Of a stretch of 64,000 nt of DNA, positions 1 to 12,447 are shown piece after piece. The stretch comes from Xestospongia bergquistia (Eukaryota > Porifera > Demospongiae > Haplosclerida > Petrosiidae), in NCBI GenBank assembly GCA_963965975.1, contig OZ014413.1, positions 4,598,001 through 4,662,000 on the forward strand, given 5' to 3'. The notes below the pieces were generated by a model, which was not told the origin of the DNA, ran no database searches, and saw only the letters and a program-made list of their open reading frames with translations. Position numbers and translations under genes: made by a program. Each line of letters starts with the position of its first letter. The first letter of the stretch is position 1.

Positions 1-1961
1 GTCATTCTAAAGGACTCTATGAAACTAACTAAATAAAATGTTATTAACAGTTTAGTAAGTTGGTTTGCGTTAACTCTCTAAAGTCTTTAATTTAAAGACT
101 TTAGAAGGTTTAGACAATTGAGTGAAGTTTGTAAAGTAAACTGATAGGTCTAATGGACTCTATGGGACTAACTAAATAAACTGCTATTAACAGTTTAGTA
201 AGTTGGTTGGCATTAACACTCTAAAGTCTTTAATTTAAAGACTTTAGAAGGTTTAAACTATTGAGTAAAGTTTATAAAGTAAACTGCTCTGTCTAAAGGA
301 CTCTATGTGACTAACTAATTAAACTGCTGTTAACAGTTTAGTAAGTTGGTTTGCATTAACACTCAAACGTCTTTAAATTAAAGACTTTAGAAGCTGTAGA
401 TTATTGAGTGAAGTTTATAAAGTAAACAGCTCAGTCTAAAGGGCTCTATGAAACTAACTAAATAAACTGCTGTTAACAGTTTAGTAAGTTGGTTTGCATT
501 AACACTCAAACATCTTTAAATTAAAGACTTTAGAAGCTTTAGATTATTGAGTGAAGTTTGTAAAGTAAACTGATAGGTCTAAAGGACTCTATGGGACTAA
601 CTAAATAAACTATTATTAACAGTTTAGTAAGTTAGTTTGTGATAACACTCTAAAGTCTTTAAATTAAAGACTTTAGAAGCATGAAACTATTGAGTAAATT
701 TTCTAAAGTAAACTGCTCAGTGTAAAGGACTCTATGGGACTAAAGAAATAAACTGCTATTAACAGTTTAGTATTTGCATTAACACTCTAAAGTCTTTAAT
801 TTAAGGACTTTAGAAGGTTTAAACTATTGAGTAAAGTTTCTAAAGTAAACTGCTCAGTGTAAAGGACTCTTTGGGACTAAAGAAATAAACTGCTATTAAC
901 AGTTTAGTAACTTTGTTTGCATTAACACTCTAATGTCTTTAATTTGAAGACTTTAGAAGGTTTAGAGTATTGAGTGAAGTTTATAAAGGAAAAAGCTCAG
1001 TCAAAAAGACTCTATGAAACTAAGTAATTAAACTGCTCTTAACAGTTTAGCAAGATGGTTTCCATTAACACCGTAAAGCCTTTTAATTTAAAGACTTTAG
1101 AAAGTTTAGACAATTGAGTATATTTTATAAAGTAAACCGCTCATTCTAAAGGACTCTATGGGACTAAGTAATTAAACTGCTATTAACAGTTTAGTAATTT
1201 GTTTTGCATTAACACTCTGAAGTCTTTAAATTAAAGAGTTTAGAAGGTTTAGACTATTGAGTGAAGTTTATAAAGTAAACAGCTCTGTCTAAAGGACTCT
1301 ATGAAAATAAGTAAATAAACTGCTGTTAACAGTTTAGTAAGTTAGTTTGCATTAACACTCTAAAGTCTTTAATTTAAAAACTTTAGAAGGTTTAGACTAT
1401 TGAGTAAAGTCTCTGAAGTAAACTGCTCAATCTAAAGGACTCTATGGGACAAAAGAAATAAACTGCTATTAAAAGTTCAGTAAGTTGGTTTGCATTAACA
1501 CTCTAAGGTCTTTAAATTAAAGAGTTTAGAAAGTTTAGAGTATTGAGTGAAGTTTATAAAGTAATCTGGTCAGTCTAAAGGACTCTATGAAACTAACTAA
1601 ATAACTTTTATTATCAGTTTAGTAAGTTGGTTTACATTAACCCTCTAAAGTCTTTAATTTAAAGACTTTAGAAGGTTTACACTATTGAGTAAAGTTTGTA
1701 AAGTAAACCGATAGGTCTAAAGGACTCTATGGGACTAACTAAATAAACCGCTATTAACAGTTTAGTAAGTTGGTTTGCATTAACTCTCAAAAGTCTTTTA
1801 TTTAAAGACTTTAGAAGGTTTAAACTATTGAGTAAAGTTTCTAAAGTAAACTGCTCAGTATAAAGGACTCTATGGGACTAAAGAAATAAACTGCTATTAA
1901 CAGTTTAGTAATTTGGTTTGCATTAACACTCTAAAGTGCCTAATTTAAAGACTTTAGAAGG
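1..1961 (+). repeat. Mosaic satellite stretch, left edge
   Basis: Ordinary satellite monomers with no gene or foreign sequence. The window opens 11 bases before the first full unit at 12. Types A, B, C, D and E are present in mixed order. One unit at 727-863 is 137 bp because six bases are missing between TTTAGTA and TTTGCATT. I see no duplication of several monomers confined to this stretch. Confidence 0.85.
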
Positions 1962-2820
1962 TTTAGAGTATTGAGTGAAGTTTACAAAGTAAAAAACTCA
2001 GTCTAAAGGACTCTATGAATCTAAGTAATTAAACTGCTGTTAACAGTTTAGCAAGATTGTTTGCATAAACACCCTAAAGCCCTTTATTTTAAAGACATTA
2101 GAAAGTTTAGACTATTGAGTATATTTTATAAAGTAAACCGCTCATTCTACAGGACTCTATGGGACTAACTAATTAAACTGTTATTAACAGTTTAGTAAGT
2201 TGGTTTGCATTAACACTCTGAAGTCTTTAAATTAAAGAGTTTAGAAGGTTTAGACTATTGAGTGAAGTTTATAAAGTAAACAACTCGGTCTAAAGGACTC
2301 TACGGGACTAACTAAATAAACTGTTATTAACAGTTTAGTCAGTTAGTTTGCATTAGTACTCTAAAGTCTTTAATTTAAAGACTTTAGAAGGTTTAGACTA
2401 TTGAGTAAAGTTTATAATGTAAACTGCTGAGTCTAAAGGACTCTATGGGACTAAAGAAATGAACTGTTATTAACAGTTTAGTAAGTTGGTTTGCATTAAC
2501 GCTCTGAAGTCTTTAATTTAAAGACTTTAGAAGGTTTAGACTATTGAGTGAAGTTTGTAAAGTGAACTGATAGGTCTAAAGGACTCTATGGGACTAACTA
2601 AATAAACTGCTATTAACAGTTTAGTAAGTTGGTTTGCATTAAGACTCTAAAGTCTTTAATTTAAAGACTTTAGAAGGTTTAACCTTTTGAGTAAATTATA
2701 TAAAGTAAACTGCTCAGTCTAAAGGACTCTATGGGACTAAAGAAATAAAATGCTATTAACAGCTTGGTAAGTTGGTTTGCATTAACACTCTAAAGTCTTT
2801 AATTTAAAGACTTTAGAAGG
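1962..2820 (+). repeat. 6-mer segmental duplication, copy 1
   Basis: A run of six monomers (E, F, G, B, A, B) that recurs 859 bp downstream. Matching private variants include GTTTACAAAG with AAAAAACTCAG, CTATGAATCTAAG, CAACTCGG, CTCTACGGG and GCTTGGTA or CTTGGTA. I saw roughly fifteen to twenty single differences between copies, about 2%. The ends lie within identical monomer sequence, so they are uncertain by some tens of bases. Confidence 0.82.
2581..2723 (+). repeat. Variant monomer type A
   Basis: Type A is recognised by the preceding junction ACTGATAGGTCT, then GGGACTAACTAAATAAACTG with CTATTAAC, and usually AAGGTTTAAACTATTGAG near its end. It normally follows type D and precedes type B. 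Further examples start near 155, 4017, 36366 and 37369. This copy is exactly 143 bp. Confidence 0.8.
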
Positions 2821-2866
2821 TTTAGAGTATTGAGTGAAGTTTACAAAGTAAAAAACTCAGTCTAAA
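2724..2866 (+). repeat. Variant monomer type B
   Basis: Type B is marked by GGGACTAAAGAAATAAA in place of GGGACTAACTAAATAAA, usually after the junction CTGCTCAGTCT. It follows types A and G and is the commonest type in the window. A subset has AACAGCTTAG in the right arm of IR1. This copy is exactly 143 bp. Confidence 0.8.
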
Positions 2867-3010
2867 GGACTCTATGAATCTAAGTAATTAAACTGCTGTT
2901 AACAGTTTAGCAAGATTGTTTGCATTAACACCCTAAAGCCCTTTAATTTAAAGTCTTTAGAAAGTTTAGACTATTGAGTATATTTTATAATGTAAACCGC
3001 TCATTCTAAA
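2867..3010 (+). repeat. Variant monomer type E
   Basis: Type E follows a junction with AAAAAGCTCAG or a variant of it and begins GGACTCTATGAA. It carries AAGTAATTAAACTGCTG, GTTAACAGTTTAGCAAGA and ACACCCTAAAGCC, then GAGTATATTTTATAA and AAACCGCTCATTCT at the end. This copy has one extra C in its CCCTTT run and is 144 bp. Related copies start near 2009, 6441, 32650, 35223 and 46371. Confidence 0.78.
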
Positions 3011-3153
3011 GGACTCTATGGGACTAACTAATTAAACTGCTATTAACAGTTTAGTAAGTTGGTTTGCATTAACGCTCTGAAGTCTTTAAATTAAAGAGTT
3101 TAGAAGGTTTAGACTATTGAGTGAAGTTTATAAAGTAAACAACTCGGTCTAAA
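3011..3153 (+). repeat. Variant monomer type F
   Basis: Type F has GGGACTAACTAATTAAACTG, CTCTGAAGTC, an A-centred IR2 (CTTTAAATTAAAG) with GAGTTTAG as its right arm, and ends in AACAGCTCGGTCT or a near variant. It almost always follows type E and precedes type G. Its CTCGG is one of the few recurrent CpG sites in the array. It is 143 bp. Confidence 0.8.
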
Positions 3154-3296
3154 GGACTCTACGGGACTAACTAAATAAACTGTTATTAACAGTTTAGTCA
3201 GTTAGTTTGCATTAGGACTCTAAAGTCTTTAATTTAAAGACTTTAGAAGGTTTAGACTATTGAGTAACGTTTATAATGTAAACTGCTGAGTCTAAA
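3154..3296 (+). repeat. Variant monomer type G
   Basis: Type G follows type F and has AATAAACTGTTATTAACAG, then GTTAGTTTGC rather than GTTGGTTTGC, which gives the best paired IR1 of any type. It is followed by type B. This copy has CTCTACGGG at its start and AACTGCTGAG near its end, both shared with its duplicate about 859 bp upstream. It is 143 bp. Confidence 0.8.
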
Positions 3297-3679
3297 GGAC
3301 TCTATGGGACTAAAGAAGTGAACTGTTATTAACAGTTTAGTAAGTTGGTTTGCATTAACGCTCTGAAGTCTTTAATTTAAAGACTTTAGAAGGTTTAGAC
3401 TATTGAGTGAAGTATGTAAAGTCAACTGATAGGTCTAAAGGACTCTATGGGACTAACTAAATAAACTGCTATTAACAGTTTAGTAAGTTGGTTTGCATTA
3501 AGACTCTAAAGTCTTTAATTTAAAGACTTTAGAAGGTTTAAACTATTGAGTAAATTTTATAAAGTAAACTGCTCAGTCTAAAGGACTCTATGGGACTAAA
3601 GAAATAAACTGCTATTAACATCTTGGTATGTTGGTTTGCATTAACACTCTAAAGTCTTTAATTTAAAGACTTTAGAAGG

Positions 3680-4999
3680 TTTAGACTATTGAGTAAAGTT
3701 TCTAAAGTAAACTGCTCATTCTAAAGGACTCTATGGGACTAAAAAAATAAACTGCTATTAAAAGTTCAGTAAGTTGGTTTGCATTAACACTCTAAAGTCT
3801 TTAAATTAAAGAGTTTAGAAAGTTTAGAGTATTGAGTGAAGTTTATAACGTAATCTGGTGAGTCTAAAGGACTCTATGAAACTAACTAAATAACTGTTAT
3901 TAACAGTTTAGTAAGTTGGTTTGCACTAACCCTCTAAAGTCTTTAATTTAAAGACTTTAGAAGGTTTAGACTATTGAGTGAAGTTTGTAAAGTAAACTGA
4001 TAGGTCTAAAGGACTCTATGGGACTAACTAAATAAACTGCTATTAACAGTTTAGTAAGTTGGTTTGCGTTAACTCTCTAAAGTCTTTAATTTAAAGACTT
4101 TAGAAGGTTTAAACTATTGAGTAAAGTTTCTAAAGTAAACTGCTCAGTGTAAAGGACTCTATGGCACTAAAGAAATAAACTGTTAATAACAGTTTAGTAA
4201 GTTTGTTTGCAATAAACCTCTAAAGTCTTTAATTTAAAGACTTTAGAAGGTTTAGACTATAGAGTGAAGTTTTTAAAGTAAACTGATAGGTCTAAAGAAC
4301 TCTATGGGACTAACTAAATAAACTTCTATTAACAGTTTAGTAAGTTAGTTTGCATTAACACTCTAAAGTCTTTAATTTAAAGACTTTAGAAGGTTTAAAC
4401 TATTGAGTAAAGTTTATAAAGTAAACTGCTCTGTCTAAAGGACTCTATGGGATTAAAGAAATAAACTGCTATTAACAGTTTAGTAATTTTGTTTGCTTTA
4501 ACACTCTAAGGTCTTTAATTTAAAGACTTTAGAAGGTTTAGACTATTGAGTAAAGTTTATAAAGTAAACTGCTCAATCTAAAGGACTCTATGGGACTAAC
4601 TAATTAAACTACTATTAAGAGTTTCGTAAGTTGGTTTGCATTAACACTCTAAAGTCTTTAATTTATAGACTTTAGAAGGTTTAGAGTATTGAGTGAAGTT
4701 TATAAAGTAAACAGCTCAGTCTAAAGGACTCTATGAAACTAACTAAGTAAACTGCTGTTAACAGTTTAGTCAGTTGTTGTGCATTAACGCTCAAAAGTCT
4801 TTAATTTAAAGACTTTATAAGGTTTAGACTATTGAGTGAAGTTTGTAAAGTAAACTGATAGGTCTAAAGGACTCTATGGGACTAACTAAATAAACTGCTA
4901 CTAACAGTTTAGTAAGTTGGTTTGCATTAACACTTTAAAGTCTTTAATTTAAAGAATTTAGAATGTTTAGACTATTGAGTAAAGTTTATAAAGTAAGCT
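3680..4999 (+). repeat. Mosaic satellite stretch
   Basis: Satellite monomers only. Around 4440-4750 there is a run with GGGATTAAAG followed by AACTACTATTAAGAG and TTTCGTAAG, then TTAGTCAGTTG. The same chain is seen near 10.17-10.5, 11.6-11.9, 38.1-38.3, 48.1-48.3 and 51.1-51.3 kb. I see no gene. Confidence 0.8.
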
Positions 5000-5869
5000 G
5001 CTCATTCTAAAGGACTCTATTGGACTAACTAAATAGACATTTGTTAACAGTTTAGTAAGTTGGTTTGCATTAACACTCAGAAGTCTTTAAATTAAAGACT
5101 TTAGAAGATTTAGACTATTGTGTGAAATTTATAAAGTAAACAGCTCAGTCTAAAGGGCTCTATGAAACTAACTAAATAAACTGCTGTTAACAGTTTAGTA
5201 AATTTGTTTGCATTAACGCTCAAACGTCTTTAAATTAAAGACGTTAGAAGCATTAGACTATTGAGTGAAGTTTGTAAAGTAAACTGATAGGTTTAACGGA
5301 CTCTATGGGACTGACTAAATAAACTATTATTAACAGTTTAGTAAGTTAGTTTGTGATAACACTCTAAAGTCTTTAATTTAAAGACTTTAGAAGGTTGAAA
5401 GTATTGAGTAAAGTTTATAAAATAAACTGCTGAATCTAAAGGACTCTATGGGACTAAAGAAATAAACTGCTATTAACAGTTTAGTAAGTTGGTTTGCATT
5501 AACGCTTTGAAGTCTTTAATTTAAAGACTTTAGAAGGTTTAGACTATTGAGTGAAGTTTGTAATGTGAACTGATAGGTCTAAAGGCCTCTATGGGACTAA
5601 CTAAATAAACTGCTATTAACAGTTTACTAAGTTGGTTTGCATTAACACTCTAATGTCTTTAATTTAAAGACTTTAGAAGGTTTAAACTATTGAATAAAGT
5701 TTGTAAAGTAAACTGCTTAGTCTAAAGGACTCTATGGGACCAAAGAAGTAAACTGCTATTAACAGTTTAGTAAGTTGGTTTGCATTAACACTCTAAAGTC
5801 TTTAATTTAAAGACTTTGGAAGGTTTAGACTATTGAGTAAAGTTTCTAAAGTAAACTGCTCAATCTAAA

Positions 5870-6583
5870 GGACTCTGTGGGACTAATGAAATAAACTGCT
5901 ATTAAAAGTTCAGTAAGTTGATTTGCATTAATACTCTAAAGTCTTTAAATTAAAGAATTTAGAAAGTTTAGAGTATTGAGTGAAGTTTATAAAGTAATCA
6001 GGTCAGTCTAAAGGACTCTATGAAACTAACTAAATAAACTGTTATTAACAGTTTAGTAAGTTGGTTTGCATTAACCCTCTAAAGTCTTTAATTTAAAGAC
6101 TTCAGAAGGTTTAACTATTGAGTGAAGTTTGTAAAGTAAACTGATAGGTCTAAAGAACTCTATGGGACTAACTAAAAAAACTGCTATTAACAGTTTAGTA
6201 AGTTGGTTTGCATTAACACTCTAAAGTCTTTAATTTAAAGACTTTAGAAGGTTTAAACTATTGAGTAAATTTTATAAAGTAAACTGCTCAGTCTAAAGGA
6301 CTCTATGGTACTAAGGAAATAAACTGCTATTAACAGTTTAGTAAGTTGGTTTGCATTAACACTCTAAAGTCTTTAATTTAAAGACTTTAGATGTTTTAGA
6401 GTATTGAGTGAAGTTTATAAAGTAAAAAGCTCAGTCTAAAGGACTCTATGAAACTAAGTAATTAAACTGCTCTTAACAGTTTAGCAAGATGGTTTGCATT
6501 AAGACCCTAAAGCCTTTAATTTAAAGACTTTAGAAAGTTTAGACTATTGAGTGTATTTTATAAAGTAAACCGCTCATTCTAAA
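5870..6583 (+). repeat. GGTACTAAGG five-monomer module, copy 1
   Basis: A chain of five monomers: type C with CTGTGGGACT, type D, type A with AACTAAAAAAACTG and TAAAGAACTC, a unit with GGTACTAAGGAAATAAAC, and an E unit. The whole chain recurs at about 16.3, 21.65, 24.65 and 30.22 kb. This copy lies inside the first copy of the 17-mer duplication; its partner in the second copy has lost the GGTACTAAGG unit. Confidence 0.75.
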
Positions 6584-7012
6584 GGACTCTATGGGACTAA
6601 CTAATTAAACTGCTAATAACAGTTTAGTAAGTTGGTTTGCATTAACACTCTGAAGTCTTTAAATTAATGATTTTAGAAGGTTTAGACTATTGAGTGAAGT
6701 TTATAAAGTAAACAGCTCGGTCTAAAGGACTCTATGGGACTAACTAAATAAACTGTTATTAACAGTTTAGTCAGTTAGTTTGCATTAACACTCTAAAGTC
6801 TTTAATTTAAAGACTTTAGAAGGTTTAGACTATTGAGTAAAGTTTATAAAGTAAACTGCTCAGTCTAAAGGACTCCATGGGACTAAAGAAATGAACTTTT
6901 ATTAACAGTTTAGTAAGTTTGTTTGCATTAACGCTATGAAGTCTTTAATTTAAAAACTTTCGAAGGTTTAGACTATTGAGTAAAGTTTCTAAAGTAAACT
7001 GCTCAATCTAAA

Positions 7013-7022
7013 GGACTGACTC
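7013..7022 (+). repeat. GACT micro-duplication in a type C monomer (first copy)
   Basis: The phase marker reads GGACTGACTCTATG instead of GGACTCTATG, a tandem doubling of GACT. The same insertion is at 9160, 47086 and 50091, always in a type C unit that follows CTCAATCTAAA. The pairs 7013/9160 and 47086/50091 are explained by the 17-mer and 21-mer duplications. Confidence 0.92.
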
Positions 7023-7432
7023 TATGGGACTAAAGAAATAAACAGCTATTAAAATTTCAGTAAGTTGGTTCGCATTAACACTCTAAAGTCTTTAAATTAA
7101 AGAGTTTAGAAAGTTTAGAGTATTGAGTGAAGTTTATAAAGTAATCTGGTCAGTTTAAAGGACTCTATGAAACTAACTATACAACTGTTATTAACAGTTT
7201 AGTAAGTTGGTTTGCATTAACCCTCTAAACTCTTTAATTTAAAGACTTTAGAAGGTTTAGACTATTGAGTGAAGTTTGTAAAGTAAACTGATAGGTCTAA
7301 AGGACTCTATGGGACTAACAAAATTAACTGCTATTAACAGTTTACTAAGTTGGTTTGCATTAACTCTCTAAAGTCTTTAATTTAAAGACTTTAGAAGGTT
7401 TAATCTATTGAGTAAAGTTTCTAAAGTAAACT

Positions 7433-9579
7433 GCTCATTCTAAAGGACTCTATTGGACTAACTAAATAGACTGTTGTTAACAGTTTAGTAAGTTGGTTTG
7501 CATTAACACTCAGAAGTCTTTAAATTAAAGACTTTAGAAGATTTAGACTATTGTGTGAAGTTTATAAAGTAAACAGCTCAGTCTAAAGGGCTCTATGAAA
7601 CTAACTAAATAAACTGCTGTTAACAGTTTAGTAAATTTGTTTGCATGAACGCTCAAACGTCTTTAAATTAAAGACGTTAGAAGCATTAGACTATTGAGTG
7701 AAGTTTGTAAAGTAAACTGATAGGTTTAACGGACTCTATGGGACTGACTAAATAAACTATTATTAACAGTTTAGTAAGTTTGTTTGTGATAACACTCTAA
7801 AGTCTTTAATTTAAAGACTTTAGAAGGTTGAAAGAATTGAGTAAATTTTATAAAATAAACTGCTGAGTCTAAAGGACTCTATGGGACTAAAGAAATAAAC
7901 TGCTATTAACAGTTTAGTAAGTTGGTTTGCATTAACGCTTTGAAGTCTTTAATTTAAAGACTTTAGAAGGTTTAGACTATTGAGTGAAGTTTGTAATGTG
8001 AACTGATAGGTCTAAAGGCCTCTATGGGACTAACTAAATAAACTGCGATTAGCAGTTTACTAAGTTGGTTTGCATTAACACTGTAATGTCTTTAATTTAA
8101 AGACTTTAGAAGGTTTAAACTATTGAATAATGTTTGTAAAGTAAACTGCTTAGTCTAAAGGACTCTATGGGACCAAAGAAGTAAACTGCTATTAACAGTT
8201 TAGTAAGTTGGTTTGCATTAACACTCTAAAGTCTTTAATTTAAAGACTTTGGAAGGTTTAGACTATTGAGTAAAGTTTCTAAAGTAAACTGCTCAATCTA
8301 ACGGACTCTGTGGGACTAAAGAAATAAACTGCTATTAAAAGTTCAGTAAGTTGATTTGCATTAACACTCTAAAGTCTTTAAATTAAAGAATTTAGAAAGT
8401 TTAGAGTATTGAGTGAAGTTTATAAAGTAATCAGGTCAGTCTAAAGGACTCTATGAAACTAACTAAATAAACTGTTATTAACAGTTTAGTAAGTTGGTTT
8501 GCATTAACCCTCTAAAGTCTTTAATTTAAAGACTTCAGAAGGTTTAACTATTGAGTGAAGTTTGTAAAGTAAACTGATAGGTCTAAAGAACTCTATGGGA
8601 CTAACTAAAAAAACTGCTCTTAACAGTTTAGCAAGATGGTTTGCATTAAGACCCTAAAGCCTTTAATTTAAAGACTTTAGAAAGTTTAGACTATTGAGTG
8701 TATTTTATAAAGTAAACCGCTCATTCTAAAGGACTCTATGGGACTAACTAATTAAACTGCTAATAACAGTTTAGTAAGTTGGTTTGCATTAACACTCTGA
8801 AGTCTTTAAATTAGTGATTTTAGAAGGTTTAGACTATTGAGTGAAGTTTATAAAGTAAACAGCTCGGTCTAAAGGACTCTATGGGACTAACTAAATAAAC
8901 TGTTATTAACAGTTTAGTCAGTTAGTTTGCATTAACACTCTAAAGTCTTTAATTTAAAGACTTTAGAAGGTTTAGACTATTGAGTAAAGTTTATAAAGTA
9001 AACTGCTCAGTCTAAAGGACTCCATGGGACTAAAGAAATGAACTTTTATTAACAGTTTAGTAAGTTTGTTTGCATTAACGCTATGAAGTCTTTAATTTAA
9101 AGACTTTCGAAGGTTTAGACTATTGAGTAAAGTTTCTAAAGTAAACTGCTCAATCTAAAGGACTGACTCTATGGGACTAAAGAAATAAACAGCTATTAAA
9201 ATTTCAGTAAGTTGGTTTGCATTAACACTCTAAAGTCTTTAAATTAAAGAGTTTAGAAAGTTTAGAGTATTGAGTGAACTTTATAAAGTAATCTGGTCAG
9301 CTTAAAGAACTCTATGAAACTAACTATATAACTGTTATTAACAGTTTAGTAAGTTGGTTTGCATTAACCCTCTAAAGTCTTTAATTTAAAGACTTTAGAA
9401 GGTTTAGACTATTGAGTGAAGTTTGTAAAGTAAACTGATAGGTCTAAAGGACTCTATGGGACTAACAAAATTAACTGCTATTAACAGTTTACTAAGTTGG
9501 TTTGCATTAACTCTCTAAAGTCTTTAATTTAAAGACTTTAGAAGGTTTAAACTATTGAGTAAAGTTTCTAAAGTAAACT
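7433..9579 (+). repeat. 17-mer segmental duplication, copy 2 (two monomers fewer)
   Basis: Starts where copy 1 ends and repeats it in order. Near 8610 it passes directly from the AACTAAAAAAACTGCT monomer to the CTTAACAGTTTAGCAAGA monomer, leaving out two monomers (286 bp) that copy 1 has at about 6.18-6.47 kb, including the GGTACTAAGG unit. The join keeps the monomer phase and falls in the CTGCT of IR1, which is identical in both partners. Confidence 0.85.
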
Positions 9580-9729
9580 GCTCAGTGTAAAGGACTTTAT
9601 GGGACTAAAGAAATAAACTGTTATTAACAGTTTAGTAAGTTGGTTTGCATTAACACTCTAAAGTCTTTAATTTAAAGACTTTAGAAGGTTTAGACTATTG
9701 AGTAAAGTTTCTAAGGTAAACTGCTCAAT

Positions 9730-11159
9730 CTAAAGGACTCTATGGGACTAAAGAAATAAACTGCTTTTAAAAGTTCAGTAAGTTTGTTTGCATTAATACT
9801 CTAATGTCTTTAAATTGAAGAGTTTAGAAAGTTTAGACTGTTGAGTGAAGTTTATAAAGTAAACTGGTCATTCTAAAGGACTCTATGAAACTAACTAAAT
9901 AAAGTGTTAATAACAGTTTAGTAAGTTGGTTTGCAATAACCCTCTAAAGTCTTTAATTTAAAGACTTTAGAAGGTTTAGACTATTTAGTGAAGTTTTTAA
10001 AGTAAACTGATAGGTCTAAAGGACTCTATGGGACTAACTAAATAAACTGCTATAAACAGTTTTGTGAGTTAGTTTGCATTAACACTCTAAAGTCTTTAAT
10101 TTAAAGTCTTTAGAAGGTTTAAACTATTGAGTAAAGTTTATAAAGTAAACTGCTCAGTCTAAAGGACTCTATGGGATTAAAGAAATAAACTGCTATTAAC
10201 AGTTTTTTAAGTTGGTTTGCATTAACACTCTAAGGTCTTTAATTTAAAGACTTTAGAAGGTTTAGACTATTGAGTAAAGTTTCTAAAGTAAACTGCTCAT
10301 TCTAAAGGACTCTATGGGACTAACTAATTAAACTACTATTACGAGTTTCGTAAGTTGGTTATCATGAACACTCCAAAGTCTTTAATTTATAGACTTTAGA
10401 AGGTTTAGAGTATTGAGTGAAGTTTATAAAGTAAACAGCTCAGTCTAAAGGACTCTATGAAACTAACTATATAAACTGCTGTTAACAGTTTAGTCAGTTG
10501 TTGTGCGTTAACACTCAAAACTCTTAAATTTAAAGACTTTAGAAGGTTTAGACTATTGAGTGAAGTTTGTAAAGTAAACTGATAGGTCTAAAGAACTCTT
10601 TGGGACTGACTAAATAAACTGCTATTAATGGTTTAGTAAGTTGGTTTGCATTAACACTTTAAAGTCTTTAATTTAAAGACTTTAGAAGGTTTAGACTATT
10701 GAGTAAAGTTTATAAAGTAAGCTGCTCATTCTAAAGGACTCTATGGGACTAACTAAATAGACTGTTGTTAACAGTTTAGTAAGTTGGTTTGCATTAACAC
10801 TCTGAAGTCTTTAAATTAAAATCTTTAGAAGGTTTAAACTATTGTGTGAAGTTTGTAAAGTAAACAGCTCTGTCTAAACGACTCTAAGGGACTAATTAAA
10901 TAAACTGCTATTAACAGTTTAGTAAGTTAGTTTGCGATAGCACTCTAAAGTCTTTAATTTAAAGACTTTGGAAGGTTTAGACTATTGAGCAAAGTTTATA
11001 AAGTAAACTGCTCAGTCTAAAGGATTCTATGGGACTAAACATATAAACTGCTATTAAAAGTTTAGTAAGTTGGTTTGCGATAACACTTTAAAGTCTTTAA
11101 TTTAAAGACTTTAGAAGGTTTAGACTATTGAGTTAATTTTCTAAAATAAACTGCTCAAT
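9730..11159 (+). repeat. 10-mer higher-order unit, copy 1
   Basis: Ten monomers, with landmarks TTAAAAGTTCAG, TTGAAGAGTTTAG, CTGGTCATTCT, GTTAATAACAG, GGGATTAAAG, the AACTACTATTA monomer, TTAGTCAGTTG, AATAGACTGTTG and a GCGATAGCAC monomer. The same series restarts 1,430 bp later. The edges lie in common monomer sequence and are approximate. Confidence 0.7.
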
Positions 11160-12447
11160 CTAAAGGACTCTATGGGACTAAACAAATAAACTGCTATTAA
11201 ATGTTCAGTAAGTTGGTTTGCATTAACACTCTAAAGTCTTTAAATTGAAGAGTTTAGAAAGTTTAGACTATTGAGTGAAGTTTATAAAGTAAACTGGCCA
11301 TTCTAAAGGACTCTATGAAACTAACTAAATAATCTGTTAATAACAGTTTAGTAATTTGGTTTGCAATAACCCTCTAAAGTCTTTAATTTAAAGACTTTAG
11401 AAGGTTTAGACTATTGAGTGAAGTTTTTAAAGTAAACTGATAGGTCTAAAGGGCTCTATGGGACTAACTAAATAAACTGCTATTAACAGTTTAGTAAGTT
11501 GGTTTGCATTAACACTCTAAAGTCTTTATTTTAAAGACTTTAGAAGGTTTAAACTGTTGAGTAAAGTTTATAAAGTAAACTGCTCAGTCTAAAAGACTCT
11601 ATGGGATTAAAGAAATAAACTGCTATTAACAGTTTAGTAAGTTGGTTTGCATTAACACTCTAAGGTCTTTAATGTAAAGACTTTAGATGGTTTAGACAAT
11701 TGAGTAAAGTTTATAAAGTAAACTAGTCATTCTAAAGGACTCTATGGGACTAACTAATTAAACTACTATTAAGAGTTTCGTAAGTTGTTTTGCATTAACA
11801 CTCTAAAGTGTTTAACTTATAGACTTTAGAAGGTTTAGAGTATTGAGTAATGTTTATAAAGTAAACAGCTCAGTCTAAAAGACTCCATGAAACTAACTAA
11901 ATAAACTGCTGTTAACATTTTAGTAAGTTTGTTTGAATTAACACTTTAAAGTCTTTAATTTAAAGACTTTAGAAGGTTTAGACTATTGAGTAAAGTTTAT
12001 AAAGTAAGCTGCTCATTCTAAAGGACTCTATGGGACTAAGTAAATAGACTGTTGTTAACAGTTTAGTAAGTTTGTTTGCGTTAACACTCTGAAGTCTTTA
12101 AATTAAAGACTTTAGAAGGTTTAGAGTATTGTGTGAAGTTTATAAAGTAAACAGCTCTGTCTAAAGGACTCTATGGGACTAATTAAATAAACTGTATTAA
12201 AAGTTTAGTAAGTTAGTTTGCGATAACACTCTAAAGTCTTTAATTTAAAGACTTTATAAAGTTTAGACTATTGAGTAAAGTTTATAAAGTAAACTGCTCT
12301 GTCTAAAGGACTCTATGGGACTAAAGAAATAAACTGCTATTAACAGTTTTGTAAGTTGGTTTGCATTAACGCTCTAAAGTCTTTAATTTAAAGACTTTAG
12401 AAGGTTTAGAGTATTGAGTGAAGTTTATAAAGTAAACAGCTCAGTCT
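11160..12447 (+). repeat. 10-mer higher-order unit, copy 2 (one monomer fewer)
   Basis: Repeats the landmark series of the preceding block at an offset of 1,430 bp (exactly ten monomers) as far as about 11.9 kb. There one monomer is missing: the TTAACATTTTAG unit runs straight into the ACACTTTAAAG unit. After that the offset is 1,287 bp, nine monomers. Divergence is several percent, so the pair is older than the 21-mer and 35-mer duplications. Confidence 0.68.

Larger units (their letters stand above)
2821..3679 (+). repeat. 6-mer segmental duplication, copy 2
   Basis: Directly follows copy 1 and repeats the same order of six monomers with the same private variants at a constant offset of 859 bp. 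That is six monomers plus one base. After about 3680 the similarity falls to the background level for unrelated monomers. Confidence 0.82.
5000..7432 (+). repeat. 17-mer segmental duplication, copy 1
   Basis: A block of about 2,433 bp that is repeated immediately downstream. Shared private variants include CTATTGGACTAAC, GGTTTAACGG, GGGACTGAC, AAAGGCCTC, GGGACCAAAG, AATCAGGTCAG and the GACT insertion at 7013. The offset is 2,433 bp up to about 6170 and 2,147 bp after that, because the second copy lacks two monomers. Divergence by eye is about 1%. Confidence 0.85.
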
